Source: Eucommia ulmoides (lineage: Eukaryota > Streptophyta > Magnoliopsida > Garryales > Eucommiaceae). Taken from it: a stretch of DNA of 64,000 nucleotides. Below are positions 9,890-21,443 of this stretch, piece after piece. Numbering within the stretch: position 1 is the first letter of the stretch; every line of letters begins with the position of its first letter. The notes beneath the pieces are model-generated. The model did not search any database. It was not told the origin of the DNA and worked only from the letters and a program-made list of their open reading frames with translations. The stretch lies in the NCBI GenBank assembly GCA_016647705.1, contig CM028334.1, positions 7,721,546 to 7,785,545 on the forward strand, given 5' to 3'. A program made the translations under genes and the position numbers.

Positions 9890-12573
9890 TGTTAATCCTA
9901 AGATTTTGATGAAAAATTAAATGTTGATATTTTTGGTGGAACTAATGTGTTTATTGAGTGTTTCAGTTTAAAGAGTTCTAGATAGTATCATGAAATAATT
10001 ATAAAGGATGTAGAGACAATGCATAGACGATAATATCATAAAGAAATTGTGAAGGATGCAGAGACGGATACTAAGAGATTGAAGATTTCGAAGAATCTAG
10101 GTGAAAACAACTTTAATCTATTTTTATAGGATCCTGATTAGCTAACATATTTGCTCCTATGTACAATTGAAGAAGAAACAATTGATTTAAGAAAGATAAT
10201 TAATTAAAATTGAATTTAAGGATTTAGTGGAGTTAACTGAGAAAAGAAATCAGTTAAAGTGGCAAAAATATCAAAGAAATTTAGTAGAAAATTAATTAAG
10301 AAGAGGTGTTCTAGCTCAATTGGTCGACCTACACAAATTGATCGGTCAACCGATGGAATAGAGCAGGGAAGAAGATTTAGTCCCTGAATTGGTCAGTTGA
10401 TAGCTAGGTCAACTTATGGAAATGAGACAAACTTTCTGAATCTTCTGGTCGACAGGTAAGTCGACTTATGGTTAAAAGGTGAACTCTCTGAATCGTTAGG
10501 TCGATAGGTAAGTCGACTTATTAAACTCTCTGAATCGTTCGGTCGATAGATACAAAATGAGCGGTCAACTTATGGCAAAGAAATTTTGGCTTGGGCTACG
10601 TCTTGAATTGGGCGGTCGTCCGATGGGTGTTGGTTGGTCAACCGATGGCCAGTTTCAGGATTTGATATTTTTATGATTTTGAAAAACAATAGCCGTTACT
10701 AGCCGTTTTATGGTTAAGATATGCGAGATATCTTAGGGATATGGATTTGTTTAAGATATGATACTCCTATTTGAATATCCATATAGATTTGGTACATGAA
10801 ATTAAAGTGTTTCTTAAATCGGTCATTTTAATACTTCTAATCTTATCGATTTGTGTTTGAAAATTCTTTGAGGGACTAAATTGAATGTTTTGAAAAGCTA
10901 TAATTGAGTCAAATATACTAGGATTGAAATGAATCAATATATGGGGTCTATAAGAGATTTTAAATGACATATCTTGTGGAAACTAGCCGTTATAGGACTT
11001 GTTTCAAGTGTCTTTATATAGACCTGCGGATTTCACATAATAAAAAGATAAGATATCAAGAACTAAGTGTTCGTGAGCCATTCTGCGAGTTATCATTTTA
11101 TGAAGAACTTTGAGTTCATGAGCTTTCTAAGAGTCATCCTTATGAAATTATATTGAGCAATTAATTGTGAGATTTTTTCTTGAGAAAAAGTGTTGTGAAT
11201 TTTGGCATTACTGATCTAAGCTTTGTCACGATTCAATCTTTATTCTTTCGGTGATATTCTGGTGAGATTGTTCCAAACTTTAATTATTTGTTGTGATTAA
11301 ATATTATTTTGCTTGCTTGAATTTTTAGATATTGTGAAATCGTTTTCTGATCTTTAAATTGCATAAAAATATTTTAAAATAATTTTTGGTGAAAATCTGA
11401 TTACGTACTTATTTGTGTGCTACTCATATCTATTATAATCAGATTTTTATATTTTTTTTGTTGAGATCGTCCCAAGCATATTCTTAATTGAGTTTATTGT
11501 TATTATCACTTGCTTAGTTAATTTATTATATGAAAAACCGTTTTTGAACTTTAAAAGCTTAAAAATATTTTAAAATGATTTGTGTGATAATCTGATTACG
11601 TGCTCGATTTTGTGCTACTCGCATTAATTTTATAATCAGATTTTTATTTTCCTCACTTAATTCTATAACTAGTAAATAACCGGACATTAATTGAGTTTAA
11701 ATTGATTTGAGGTGGTAGAAGCTCCGAATGAGAAGAACTTATCAACTTATTGTAATTGGTGAGTTGTGTGTCGGATTAGATACTATTGGGAGTGTCTAAT
11801 CAGGGGTAGCTTTGGGTTTCAATCTCTTCCGGTAAATAGATTGAGATTTGATATTTACCTAAGTACAAAAATGTTAGGTTACTCTTTTCTCATTGAAAAG
11901 AGCTTAAGTGTGATTCTTCCTGATTAGGATTAATTGTGAGTGATTTGTAAATGTTCCATCCTTACCTGAAAAAATGATAGTTGAAGTATTTCTGCGAGGT
12001 TTAATTCTTAAGTCTAAGGTATAAAAAGAATTAGGACATGATTCTCTTTGTTATAGAATTAGATTAATTTTTAGCCTGTGAAAAGATAAGGTTATTCTTG
12101 AGCCTGAGAAAAAGAAGAAGTTATTTCTGAGCCTGAGAATTTTTTTTTTATAAAGGTTGATTCTGAGCTTGTGAAAAGAATCATTTTTGTAAGGGTTTGG
12201 TTCCTACCTGTTTAAAGGAATCTTAGTGGTTTAGTGGGTGCGAATCTTCGTGAGGGCTCAGAAGACTGGATTAGCCAAGATTAATTTGGTGAATTAGGAT
12301 ATATCTGTGTGTACTGCGTTATTTATTTCTTTTACTTTATTTTGTGTTGTTTGGGTATGCACCTAGAGCTTATATCACTTATCCGCTGCTATAAAGAGAT
12401 AATAATTAATTTATGATAAATTAATTAAATTAATTGTTTGAAAATTCAAGTGCTATAAAGATAATAATTAATTTAGGGTAAAATTAATTATTTGATTTTT
12501 AAAGTATTATTTTTTGGATTAAATTTTATATCTATCCAATTCACCCCCTCTTAGGTAGCTCACTAGGCCAACA
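9890..12573 (+). mobile_element. Ty1/copia (Sirevirus-like) solo LTR in the Pack-MULE
   Basis: Starts TGTTAATCC and ends GGCCAACA, with a perfect 5-bp TSD acatg (9885-9889 and 12574-12578). It ends with the 'ttcaccccctcttagg' block common just inside the 3' end of Sirevirus-type LTRs. It has no PBS, polypurine tract or pol. A cluster of GGTCGAC, GGTCGATAGG and GGTCAACCGATGG words at about 10310-10650 forms short palindromes. It aligns with the LTR at 43039-45543 through most of its length. The 2684-bp length is large for an LTR. Confidence 0.7.
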
Positions 12574-12578
12574 ACATG

Positions 12579-12740
12579 CCTCAATTCTCAAATCTGTTAA
12601 CAATTAACGCCTATTTTTGACAAAAGGGCCACTTAAAAAAAGGTTTACCAATACGAGGACCACTTTGAACAAAAAAAATAAAAATGAAGGGCCAAATTAA
12701 AAAACGCGTGCAAATATGAAGACCAAAACTATAATTTGCC
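12579..12740 (-). repeat. Right terminal inverted repeat, outer half
   Basis: Inverted copy of about 7970-8130. It includes 'gggccaaattaaaaaacgcg' and 'gaccaaaactataatttgcc', ending at the 11-bp TSD. The homology resumes exactly after the acatg TSD of the copia LTR. Confidence 0.8.
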
Positions 12741-12751
12741 CATTTTTAAAT

Positions 12752-13104
12752 TAAAATCTATATCTAAACTATATATAAAATGCAATGCATATTTCGTTGA
12801 CATGGTTGTTCTCATCATGCAAGAAATATCTTTATATTTCTTCATATTTAAATATAATATTTATATAAGTTTTGGACATTAATTTTAAGTTTTTAAAAAA
12901 TATTTTCATAAAAAACTGGTTTTGGCACAAATAACAAATTTGAAATAGATATAATTTTGGAGAATTTATTGTTTAGTCCTCCAAAGAATAGTAAACTAGA
13001 AAAAAGACATTTAATTCAAATAATTAAATTTATTGTCTTCAAAGAAAGTATAGAAAAAAACTCCTAACAAATACTCTCTCTGTTTATTCATATTTATGAA
13101 ATGA
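12752..13104. other. AT-rich intergenic DNA
   Basis: AT-rich sequence between the Pack-MULE and the TTCACT repeat field. I see no gene or repeat boundary. Confidence 0.4.
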
Positions 13105-13870
13105 GCCATTTTGACAATCGCGTGAATATTCACTCAATATTTTGGAATAATATTTTCAGTTTAATCAATTCCATCTTTGTCCAATTTTTTTACTCAAATA
13201 TTTTGTGTAAATGTTCACTCAATATTTCACACCGTTATTGTTTTTTATCCAAATCAATGTTCACTCAAAATATTCCGTATGAATGTTCACTCAATTTTAT
13301 ACTCAATTTTTCAGGGTAATATTTTAATTAATTCAAATCAATATTCACTTAATATTCTGTATGAATGTTCACTCAATTTTTCAGGATAATATTTTAATTC
13401 ATTCAAATCAATATTCACTCAAAAATTCAAAAACAAATGTTCAATTAATATTCACCCAATTTTCAGGACACTTTTTTTTTTTTACTTCAAATCAATGTTC
13501 ACTAAAAAATTCGAAAACAAATGTTCAATCAATATTCACCCAATATTTCATTAAACAAAAATAGTTCACGCAAATTGTGTATCAGAGTAAGGATACAATT
13601 ATCCCTTCTAGATAACACGTTAATATTCACAGAAATTTCAAACTACATATTCACTCACAATGTTCAGAACAAATGTTCACTAAAAAATTTGAGAACAGAT
13701 GTTAACGTAAAAAAAATATTTGCTCAAAAAATTTTAGAATAAAATATTCTCAAATTTTCAAAATAAAAATATTCACTAAAAAAATTTCAGAACAAAATGT
13801 TCACTCGAAACAAAAAATGTTCACTTAAATTTTCAGAACAAAAATATTCACCACAATTTCAAGTCTGAAA
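13105..13870 (+). repeat. Degenerate TTCACT-based repeat field
   Basis: About thirty copies of the word TTCACT (or TTCACC) in a context like 'aatgttcactcaaaaattcaa', with loose spacing of about 20-35 bp. Short ORFs across it (13101-13742) arise from the repeat and share the peptide-like word NVHSIF; they are not convincing genes. It looks like an old tandem repeat that has drifted. Confidence 0.6.
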
Positions 13871-14040
13871 TTTTCAAATTTAAAAATGACTATCTAAATA
13901 CATTTCACCAAAATCACATGAAAAAAGATTTGAAGAAACATAGTCAGACGGTGAGCAGATCTGCTTGTCAAGAAACACAATCCAAAACTTGAAATCAAAG
14001 CAAACAAATGAGAATCAAATTCAGATCTGAATATCTAGAT

Positions 14041-14658
14041 CTAAGGGAGGTAGAGGAGAAAAGAAAGAGAGACGATAGCGAAGGCTCGCTGACGAAATGT
14101 GAATGAGCACAGTGCCGACGCGTGAGATTTAATCCCCGCCTTCACCATATAGGACGGTCCAGATCTAAAAAACGGGCACATTGTCGCCTTCGCCATTAAC
14201 AAGCACAACATCGCCTTTGTCGTCAACGACGCTCCATATCTGGACGATGGGCACAGTGCCGCTTTCGCCATTAACGAGCACAACGCCACCTTCGTCATCA
14301 CAGAGTTCAGTTTTGCTTTCGCCATCAAAGACGTTCCAGATCTGGATGACGCCAGCAATGCAGTCGGCGAGAAGACGACTGGACGGCAACGTCGAGGGAA
14401 GCAGCGAGGTTGAAGGCGGCGATATAGATGGCGTCGGCGAAGCACTGGAACGAGATGTAATCGGCTGAAATAGAGAGAGAGAGAGAAAGAAGAGAAAGGA
14501 GTGAATGACATAGATGAACGGCTAAATCGGCTGAAATAGAGAGAGAGAGAAAGGAGTGAATGACAGAGATGAACGACTTGGGCTTGTATTAGGGTTTTCT
14601 CATCTGTTATATATATAAAGAGTATAATAGTATTTTCATTAAGTTGGTCAATGGTCAA
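14041..14658 (-). other. 205-codon minus-strand ORF over internal repeats, function not recognised
   Basis: The longest frame runs 14658 to 14041 on the minus strand. The 5' part has two direct copies of a CT-rich segment ending 'ctatttcagccgatt' (14476-14570), resembling a duplicated intron-acceptor or leader. Then 14115-14345 holds three degenerate units of about 80-100 bp, each starting near 'cagatctggaacgtc' and containing 'gttaatggcgaa'. In an alternative frame these read as repeated QIW...VVLVNGEG. I match it to no family. The repeat structure may explain the open frame. Confidence 0.3.
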
Positions 14659-14659
14659 A

Positions 14660-15136
14660 TGACTAAATAATAATATTATTCTGAAAAAAGACTAAATTAT
14701 AACACAACTATCTAAAATAATTTTTTTTTAGATCAACTCTTAAATTAGGATTATTTGGATTGTTTTTTGCCGGAGAGGGAAGGGAGAAGGAAGGAGACGG
14801 AATGTGTGAAAATAAAAGATTAAGAGAATATATGTGTTAGTTAATTAAAAAGTAAAATGGAAATTTAATAATTTTATCTAGTTTTTAACGAGGTGTATGG
14901 TTAATTAAAAAAAGTGCACATTTAAAAGCTCCCCTTTCAAAAATATATTATTTTTTATAATAAAAATACCATCCAATTAATTATTTTAATAATAAACATT
15001 AGTCATCACATAAAATACTCAATATCTTATCATAAGTACAACAAATATTTCTATCACTGTTATCACATCATCAAATATTTGTTATCATCTTCGCTCCCAC
15101 TACAACAAATATTTCTATCACCATCATCACCTCACC
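14660..15136. other. AT-rich flank left of the duplicated segment
   Basis: AT-rich, with two near copies of 'actacaacaaatatttctatcacc' wording (about 15034-15060 and 15100-15126). It contains no gene. Its right edge is the left breakpoint of the MYB-bearing duplication. Confidence 0.4.
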
Positions 15137-17038
15137 AAAAAATCGCTCCAGTTGAACCCTAGGGTTCCCCCCTTTCCATGATTTGCAGTCGAAGAAGATA
15201 AAGACGGCGAGGCTGCCACCGCCAATGACGAGGAACACTTGCTGAAAAATTGATGAGGCGGGTAGATCTCGTGGCCGCTGCCGCGATTCGAAGCTAGCGT
15301 TATGGCTTGGAGCTGAGGGAGGAGATCGAGCGGCTGATTGTTGATTTCTTCCTAGTTGTGATTCAAATCCAATTGCGTCATTTGCTCCGGCGATGATTTT
15401 GAGATCGCGGTTGAGTGATCCGGATCGTGTTCTGGATCAGGGGATCCCGCAGATGTTGCCGTAATTGGCTAGGATTTGGGAGAAAGGCTTGTGTGTGACT
15501 CGATCGATCCCCATTTCGCAGAGCTTCTTCCTCAATCTGGTGTTCCAGTAGTTCTCCACATCAGTGTCTGTTCTTCCAGGTAGCTGTTGAGCAATTATGG
15601 ACCACCTGGATTTTAGAGAAAGAGTCAACACTCAATGCACCATTGAAGAAACATCGATTAAGGAGCTGTTTGGCGGGTAGTAATTTCAAAATTCAAATTC
15701 AAAAATTTGGGTTACACCCAAACATGTTTTTTTTTTTTCAAAATTATAAAATAATTAAAAAAAAATATCATTACCAAACGGATTTCTATTATTAAAATTA
15801 TGAAGAACGAAAATATAATTTTCATTAAAAAAAAAAAAAATAGAAACGTTAACCAAACGCTATCTTAAATTATATCAATTTTGAATTCTCAAATTCCAAT
15901 TTAACTTTGAAAATAATTCACGAAATGGGTACTGAGTATTTTTTTTTATAAATAGTTTAAAAGAACAAATTCACCATTTGAGAACTATTTAAGAAAAAAA
16001 ATACTTTTAAAAAATGAATTATTTGTTTCGCTCTTAAAAAATAATTTTAAAAATCAAATAATATTTGCTTTTATTTTGAATTTTCATATGGTTAATTAAT
16101 TTAAAATTGTTTGCCAAACAAATACTATCGAAATTTAAATTTGAACACTTTAAACTTTAAAGTATCAAAATCGTATCAATTAAGTCCAAATCGTTAATCC
16201 TGTCATTGTTTTGATGAAAATCACCTATGTGGATGATTTTTATGCTTGACACGTGGGTGATTTCCATAAAAAACAATGCCGGAGTTAACAATTTGGATTC
16301 ATTTGACATGATCCAGATAATTCATGGTTTAATGCATTCAAATTGAAATGATAAGGATTAAAGTGAATTTTGTCCGAAATTTCACGAGTGCCAAGTGCAA
16401 AAGCCTAAAAAATTCAATGACAACTTAAATGACTTGAATTGCAATTTTAAAACTTTAAATTGTTTTTTTTTTCTCCATATCAGTTATCTCTGGAAAAAAT
16501 ATTATTACCAAAAAAATAAAAAAATTTAAAAATTTAAAAATTTAGAGAGCAAGCAACCTGCTACCAATTGCAGCATGAAGCCTAATAATCATCTCCTCTT
16601 GTGGTGTGAAATTCTCATGCCTAATATTAGGCCTACAACTTTTTCCACGTCTCCTAAGCCCTGCTAAACAAAACACAATTCAATCTCGTTACTGACTTTT
16701 CGATACAGAATATACTGATCTAACAAATTTTGAATGTCGGTTATAGATAAAAATATACAAATAAATTCATCAAAATAAGATAATTCATAAAATAGTGCAA
16801 TTTCATAAAACCAAACGCTCCCATAGTATTTCTTTTTATGTTTTCTCAGTATCAGTACTGAAGTTAAATCTGTAAGAAAGCAAGACTCGAGAAACTAATA
16901 CAAACCTGCTTTCTTGGAGACAGATGTCCAATTACCAGTTCCATGTTTCGAAACATATGCAAGTATCTTTGCATCCTCCTCAGCAGTCCAAAGACCCTTC
17001 TTCACCCTCAGTTTATCGCAACACGGAGGCCTTACCAT
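15137..17038 (-). pseudogene. MYB35/TDF1-like R2R3-MYB pseudogene
   Basis: A broken copy of the intact gene at 47914-50105, in the same orientation. Exon 1 (17038-16906) encodes [20 protein letters not shown] and is intact. Exon 2 (16660-16558) is 103 nt instead of 130. A 24-nt in-frame deletion between two TAGGC repeats removes LRWTNYLR, the R2 recognition helix, and another 3 nt remove one Glu. Exon 3 starts at 15605 with [16 protein letters not shown]. It carries K to E at the conserved DNA-contact KNYWN and ends with a TGA at 15439-15437, where the intact gene has Arg after GIP. Downstream frames are shifted, and the last 94 or so codons are missing because the duplication breaks at about 15137. 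Splice sites remain GT-AG. It could make a short R2-deficient protein, but DNA binding would be lost. Confidence 0.9.
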
Positions 17039-18907
17039 CTTAATCTTAGAATATGGTAAGATTTTCTTCACAAAAAAATGCGACCCGAGTAGAAGAAGGC
17101 AAAACCAAAAGGTTTTTAACAAGTGGAGGCAAGGAAAGCATGGGGGGCTCTCCAATGGCATTTGTTGTTCATTCTCCATGACTTATAACTAAATTCTTGG
17201 CTCAAAGAGCATTTAAATCGCGTTCAAATTGGGTGAATTGTTTGGTAAAACATAGCTTTTAACAAAGTGAAGTTTTTTAAACAATTGATTGTTTGGGGTG
17301 CCTCGTGAGAAAGGAAATGGCTTTGGTCACAAGTTTGTGAAGTTCAACTATTATAAACAAAGTTCAACTACTATATATATATATAAGACAACCAACTCTG
17401 AGTTTTTTCTTCAAAACATCATTTTGGCATGATTTGATCATACATTCAACATTTATGGTGCCATTTGGAAATCATGATGCTCAACTAGCCCCCCCGCCCC
17501 CACCAAAGGAGAGAGAACGAACCCACAAAATGAAAATCATATGTGAAAGATAATATCTTTGGGTAAATTTCACATTTGTCTAAAAGGTTAGGATAGTTAA
17601 AAGAAAGTTTTTTATCTTTACAATGCTTCATTTTTTTTTTTAAATTGAAATTGACAATTCTCTTAATTGAATCCTTGATTTTTTTTTTTTTTTTAAATTA
17701 GATTTCTCAGTTACTTTCAGTAAATAAAATAGATGAAATTTGATCATACATTCAACATGTAAGTTGACGATGACGATGACGACAACGAAAATAATTTGTG
17801 TTTTAGTCTCATCTTTTCTTCTCCAAATCTCTCTCTATATGTATAAAGAAAATTAACTGATAGATTGTGATATGATTTTTGTTCGAGCACAAAACTCGTC
17901 ACCCTAAGAGATGAACAATGAAGAAGTTGTGTGGACATCACTTAACTGGAGCACCAGGAGTTGGGACTATCGGCTGACCTATTCATCAAGACCTGCACAA
18001 AGACTGGCCGAAATGGTTTTGGCGAAGTCCCTTAGACGTGAGAATCAATAATTGGACAACAAAGAAATGATGGGGAGTTAAGGGTAGAGTACATGTGTTA
18101 TCTCAAACATAAATGCAATCTCCTATTTATAGGTGAGGGACTTCGGTTTAGGAGAAATCTGGAGGTAGTTTAAGAGTTGCTTAGGAATTAGTCTGGATTG
18201 ATAAGTATTTAATCCAACTTGAGGTCCGAAACATAGTTAATTAAAAAGCAGTGACCTGATGGGTGTGGGCTTAGGTTAGTCCCATAAGGCCTAACTGATA
18301 GCCCTAATGAGGCCCAAGTGACCAAAGGCCTAAGGCTTTGTTTCATATCGGTCACCGGGGTACCGATGAGGCATACTAGACTAAAAGTCACTACATGGGT
18401 TTCGAGAAAGACCGATCGTCTAGGATCGAGGAGACACAACAGGTCAGTTATCTAACAACCTAGTTTAGAGTGAAATAACCTACCACCCCAGTAGACAGTC
18501 TCTGAGGCTGCCTTGATCCAGATTGTCTGGTAGCTCCAAATAGCTATCATGTAGAATAGTGCCCAAAATAGCTCAAAATGAGGGTGAGATCCTTTTTTTT
18601 TTTTTTTTTTTTTTTTTAGCATTAAGTATGTGACGATGATTATCTTCACAGTGTTCGGCGTTAGCATTGACGGGCAAATGTTGTACTGGTGGCACACCTC
18701 TTGGAATAAATCGTGTGAGGAGAATTGCACTCTACCGTCAAGCTAGTCGTTGTAGACTGAAATAAAAGTTTGGAGGGGGCTTATGCTCCCAATCCTGGAA
18801 GGTCGAGGCCCTCAGCTCGACAGTGGCCTAAAGGTCATAGTTTGAGTAGAGCTTTGGTAAGTCATTGTTCGTTGCCACACTTTTTGAAGTCCAGATCTCA
18901 TACCTAG
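17039..18907. other. Upstream region of the MYB pseudogene
   Basis: Matches the upstream region of the intact gene. An upstream ATG at 17179 is here in frame with the MYB start, whereas in the intact copy a 1-nt difference closes it into a short uORF. From about 17884 begins the left arm of the long inverted-repeat element that also lies upstream of the intact gene. A plus-strand TATA-like 'ctatttatagg' is at 18122. A T run (18594-18617) interrupts the arm. The chromovirus begins at 18908. Confidence 0.55.
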
Positions 18908-19180
18908 TGTAAGACCCCAATCATAACATATACGTCATTTTAGTTACATTTAGAGTAATTGGGGATTCGGGGTGAAGTTGGGTTAATTAAAAATCAAATT
19001 TAAAAAGTTTGGGGGTCAAATTGAAAATTTAGAAAACATTCAATCAAAAATTTTATATTTAACTTTTAAGAATAACAACCTTTGGGGTGAAATTACAATT
19101 TCGAAAACTTTTAAAAGTGGAAATGGACTAAGGAAAAAGATTTTAAGAAAATAAGGGGAGAAAAGAGCAATTTAATCAAG

Positions 19181-19234
<54 letters not shown>

Positions 19235-20589
19235 TGTTGGTGTGTGTGCGTGTGCCGTGAGCTCAGCCGGAGACATGAAGGCGTGGGAGAGAGGCGACGT
19301 GGCGTGAACAAAACCCATAAACCAATCCACAAAAACCTATGCAAATTAATGATCCATAAAAATCTTGATTCGAGCCTGAAAAAGGAGGAGAAAATCAGAA
19401 AACTAGAGAGAGAGAGGGTCGTCAGAGGTTCGTGATTGTCGGAGATGATGAGTTTATCAGCGTAAGGACGTGTTTTGGTGTTGATCGTTGTTTGGTTCGG
19501 CGGGATATGGGTGTGTACCGTCTATTTGTCTAGTTTAAACGGTAAGGGTGTGTGTGCTCTGTTTTCTTCTGTTTTGGGTATAACAGGTGTGTGTGAGTGT
19601 GAAGGTGTTGATTGTGGTGTGTTGATTAGGTTTAAGGGTGGGTGTTTGTTGGTAGAACTGATTGTTGTGTAGGTGTGGTTGATCGTTGAAGTGGGGGTGG
19701 TGAAAGAGCTGCTGGAGATAGTGAAAAAGAGAGAGAGAAGGGTCCTGGTCTGATTACAAAGGAAAACAGAACGAAGAAGATGACCGATCACCTAGGCAGT
19801 GAAAAGATTCGCCTAGGTGGAGGAGCAACAGAACGCAAGTGGAAAGAAACTGAGGTGTGTTCGCCGAGGCGGTGAAAATGACGGCCTAGACGGAGAAGGG
19901 TCAATAAGCAAAGCAGAGAAGAAGGCACGTGTTCGCCTAGGCAAGGATCTACTGCCTAGGCAGAAGAGCGTCAGTGGGTAAACCAGAAAATGGAAGAAGT
20001 GTGTTCGTCGCGGCGGTGGGCGCAAAAGCATAAACTAAGAAATTTTAAAGGAAATCGACAATCGTTTCGGAGCGGGTAACGTTTCTCGTTAAATTCTATG
20101 ATTTATTTAATTAAATTACTAGCCCTAAAATCTCGAATTGGCGATAATAATTATTGAGACCGTTCACATGAATAAAGTTTATACAGTAAACTTTAACGGA
20201 GCAATATTAGTCGAATAGTAATGTTGCCTAATAAACTGTAGGGAATGGGAAATTATGAAACGTAGGGCTTGCATTGCGTGATTAGATTATTTTTATCTAA
20301 ATTATTAATTTAGGCCCCGTCCCTAATAAGTTCGCAGACACCGGAGTGACGGTAGAATATAGTCGATAAAAGCTTTTCGGAGCGGATCACCAGGTGGGTA
20401 TACTGTCTTCTAGTAAATTATAAAATATATTTTCATATATATGATGGAAAAGTGTGTTTACTTAAAATTGGATGAATTTGTAACTTATATGAATCAAATA
20501 GCTTTCGGTGTGTATGAAATTGATTGTAGAAAAAGTCATGGATTTTGAGGTGGAAATTGGTGTTTGGTCCGACTATGCCGTAGTATTTA

Positions 20590-20712
20590 TCTGCTTCGGC
20601 AGAGTGGTGATTATCTGCTTTGACAGAGTGGTGATTATCTGCTACGGCAGAGTGGTGATTATCTGCTTCGGCAGAATGGTGATTATCTGTTATGGTAGAG
20701 TGTTGTTATATC
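20590..20712 (+). repeat. 24-bp hairpin array, five units (5' LTR)
   Basis: Five units of 24 bp, each CTGC-TTCG-GCAG plus a 12-nt spacer (agtggtgattat). Loops are TTCG, TTTG, TACG, TTCG and TATG. With the flanking T and A each unit can form a 5-bp stem with a four-base loop closed by C-G, the geometry of UNCG tetraloops in RNA. Because 24 is a multiple of 3, the array also stays open as an octapeptide ORF, which I take to be incidental. Confidence 0.85.
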
Positions 20713-20715
20713 CCG

Positions 20716-20796
20716 CTAGGAAGGCAAATCCTACGGGTGGTACGGTACTGTTGTAACTCCCGATCGTGAGGTTAAAACAATCCTATGGCTAGTCGG
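20716..20796 (+). promoter_or_regulatory. Conserved LTR block with three short inverted repeats
   Basis: It contains in order: a hairpin (here 'ctaggaaggcaaatcctac', elsewhere 'gtaggaaggcattcctac'), the palindrome ACGGTACCGT (here one base off), and GATCGTgaggttaaaACGATC (here ACAATC), then 'tatggctagt'. The same block sits directly after the hairpin array in LTRs at 24535-24616, 38508-38586, 41283-41361 and, inverted, 35498-35580 and 53511-53596. A weaker version lies near 5380-5600. The role is unknown; a transcript-folding or packaging signal is one possibility. Confidence 0.55.
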
Positions 20797-21431
20797 AGGG
20801 TAGTGTGGTGTTTTGTCGTATACGGTGAACCAATTAAATAAATTTACAAACATATATACATTATTTTATACTGGTTTGGTGTATCCATTTATGTTGATAT
20901 ATATATTGTTCTGGTTGATTTTTACTGCTTGATTGGGAGGTTATAAATATTTGAGTTAGTTCTGTGGTGACAGGAAAAGGAAGTTTCCTAGTGGTATGTG
21001 ATTTTTAATATTATTGTTTGATATGTGGAATTTATATGTTTTATACTTGATCTATCTAAAATGTTTTTATTACGAAAACAGTATACCGATAAAAATTTTG
21101 GTTTCAGGTGCAGTTGCTAGGAGTCGGTTCCCTATTGGCCCTAGGTAGAGTCCTGCGATGGTGTCACGTGGATATTTTTAGGGCGAGCTATCTGAGATGA
21201 GCCCATAAGGGGTTGTTTGTTATTGTATTATATTTTGTTTTGTTATTCTTATATTCGGGGACGGATGTATCCCCACATGAGATGAGGTTTATGACATACA
21301 TTTTTGTGGTTGTATATAGTTATGTATGCTCTTTGTCATTTATCGAGTTGGGTTGACGTTCAAGGGGATGTCATGTCAACGTCACGCCGGGCCTAGGGTG
21401 ATGAGTGTTCGGGGTGGGGTGTGACATTTTG

Positions 21432-21443
21432 TGGTATCAGAGC
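21432..21443 (+). other. Primer-binding site (initiator tRNA-Met type)
   Basis: TGGTATCAGAGC, five bases after the 5' LTR end. This is the standard plant retrotransposon PBS complementary to the 3' end of initiator tRNA-Met. Confidence 0.92.

Larger units (their letters stand above)
7970..12740. mobile_element. Pack-MULE carrying PPR and PAM68-like gene fragments
   Basis: The outer ends are GACAAATTACAG (7970) and, read inward from 12740, GGCAAATTATAG. The 11-mer catttttaaat flanks the element exactly (7959-7969 and 12741-12751), a typical Mutator-like TSD. Long terminal inverted repeats of about 430 bp enclose an internal segment with a minus-strand PPR fragment and a plus-strand PAM68-like ORF. 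There is no transposase, so it is non-autonomous. The right repeat is split by a 2684-bp copia solo LTR with its own 5-bp TSD. Without that insertion the element is about 2.1 kb. Confidence 0.82.
18908..21426 (+). repeat. 5' LTR of the chromovirus
   Basis: Begins TGTAAGACC and ends GTGTGACA. Order inside: an ACGTCATTTTAGTTACATT block, an AT microsatellite (19183-19231), a G/T-rich segment with CCTAGGC palindromes (19788-20020), 'aagttcgcagacacc', a 24-bp hairpin array (20590-20712), the conserved block (20716-20796), 'taggagtcggt', and a G-rich end. It pairs with the 3' LTR at 39360-41992; the AT microsatellite and hairpin array differ in copy number between them. Confidence 0.88.

Noticed and set aside
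14041-14658. A WD-repeat-like protein
   Set aside because: The repeated QIW...VNGE in an alternative frame suggested WD repeats, but the units lack GH and WD positions and arise from a DNA repeat.
20590-20712. CRISPR-like array
   Set aside because: Units are 24-bp near-identical tandem hairpins without unique spacers, in a plant LTR. Not CRISPR.
21432-21443. tRNA fragment
   Set aside because: TGGTATCAGAGC is the LTR element's primer-binding site, not a tRNA gene. No cloverleaf-forming sequence was recognised in the window.
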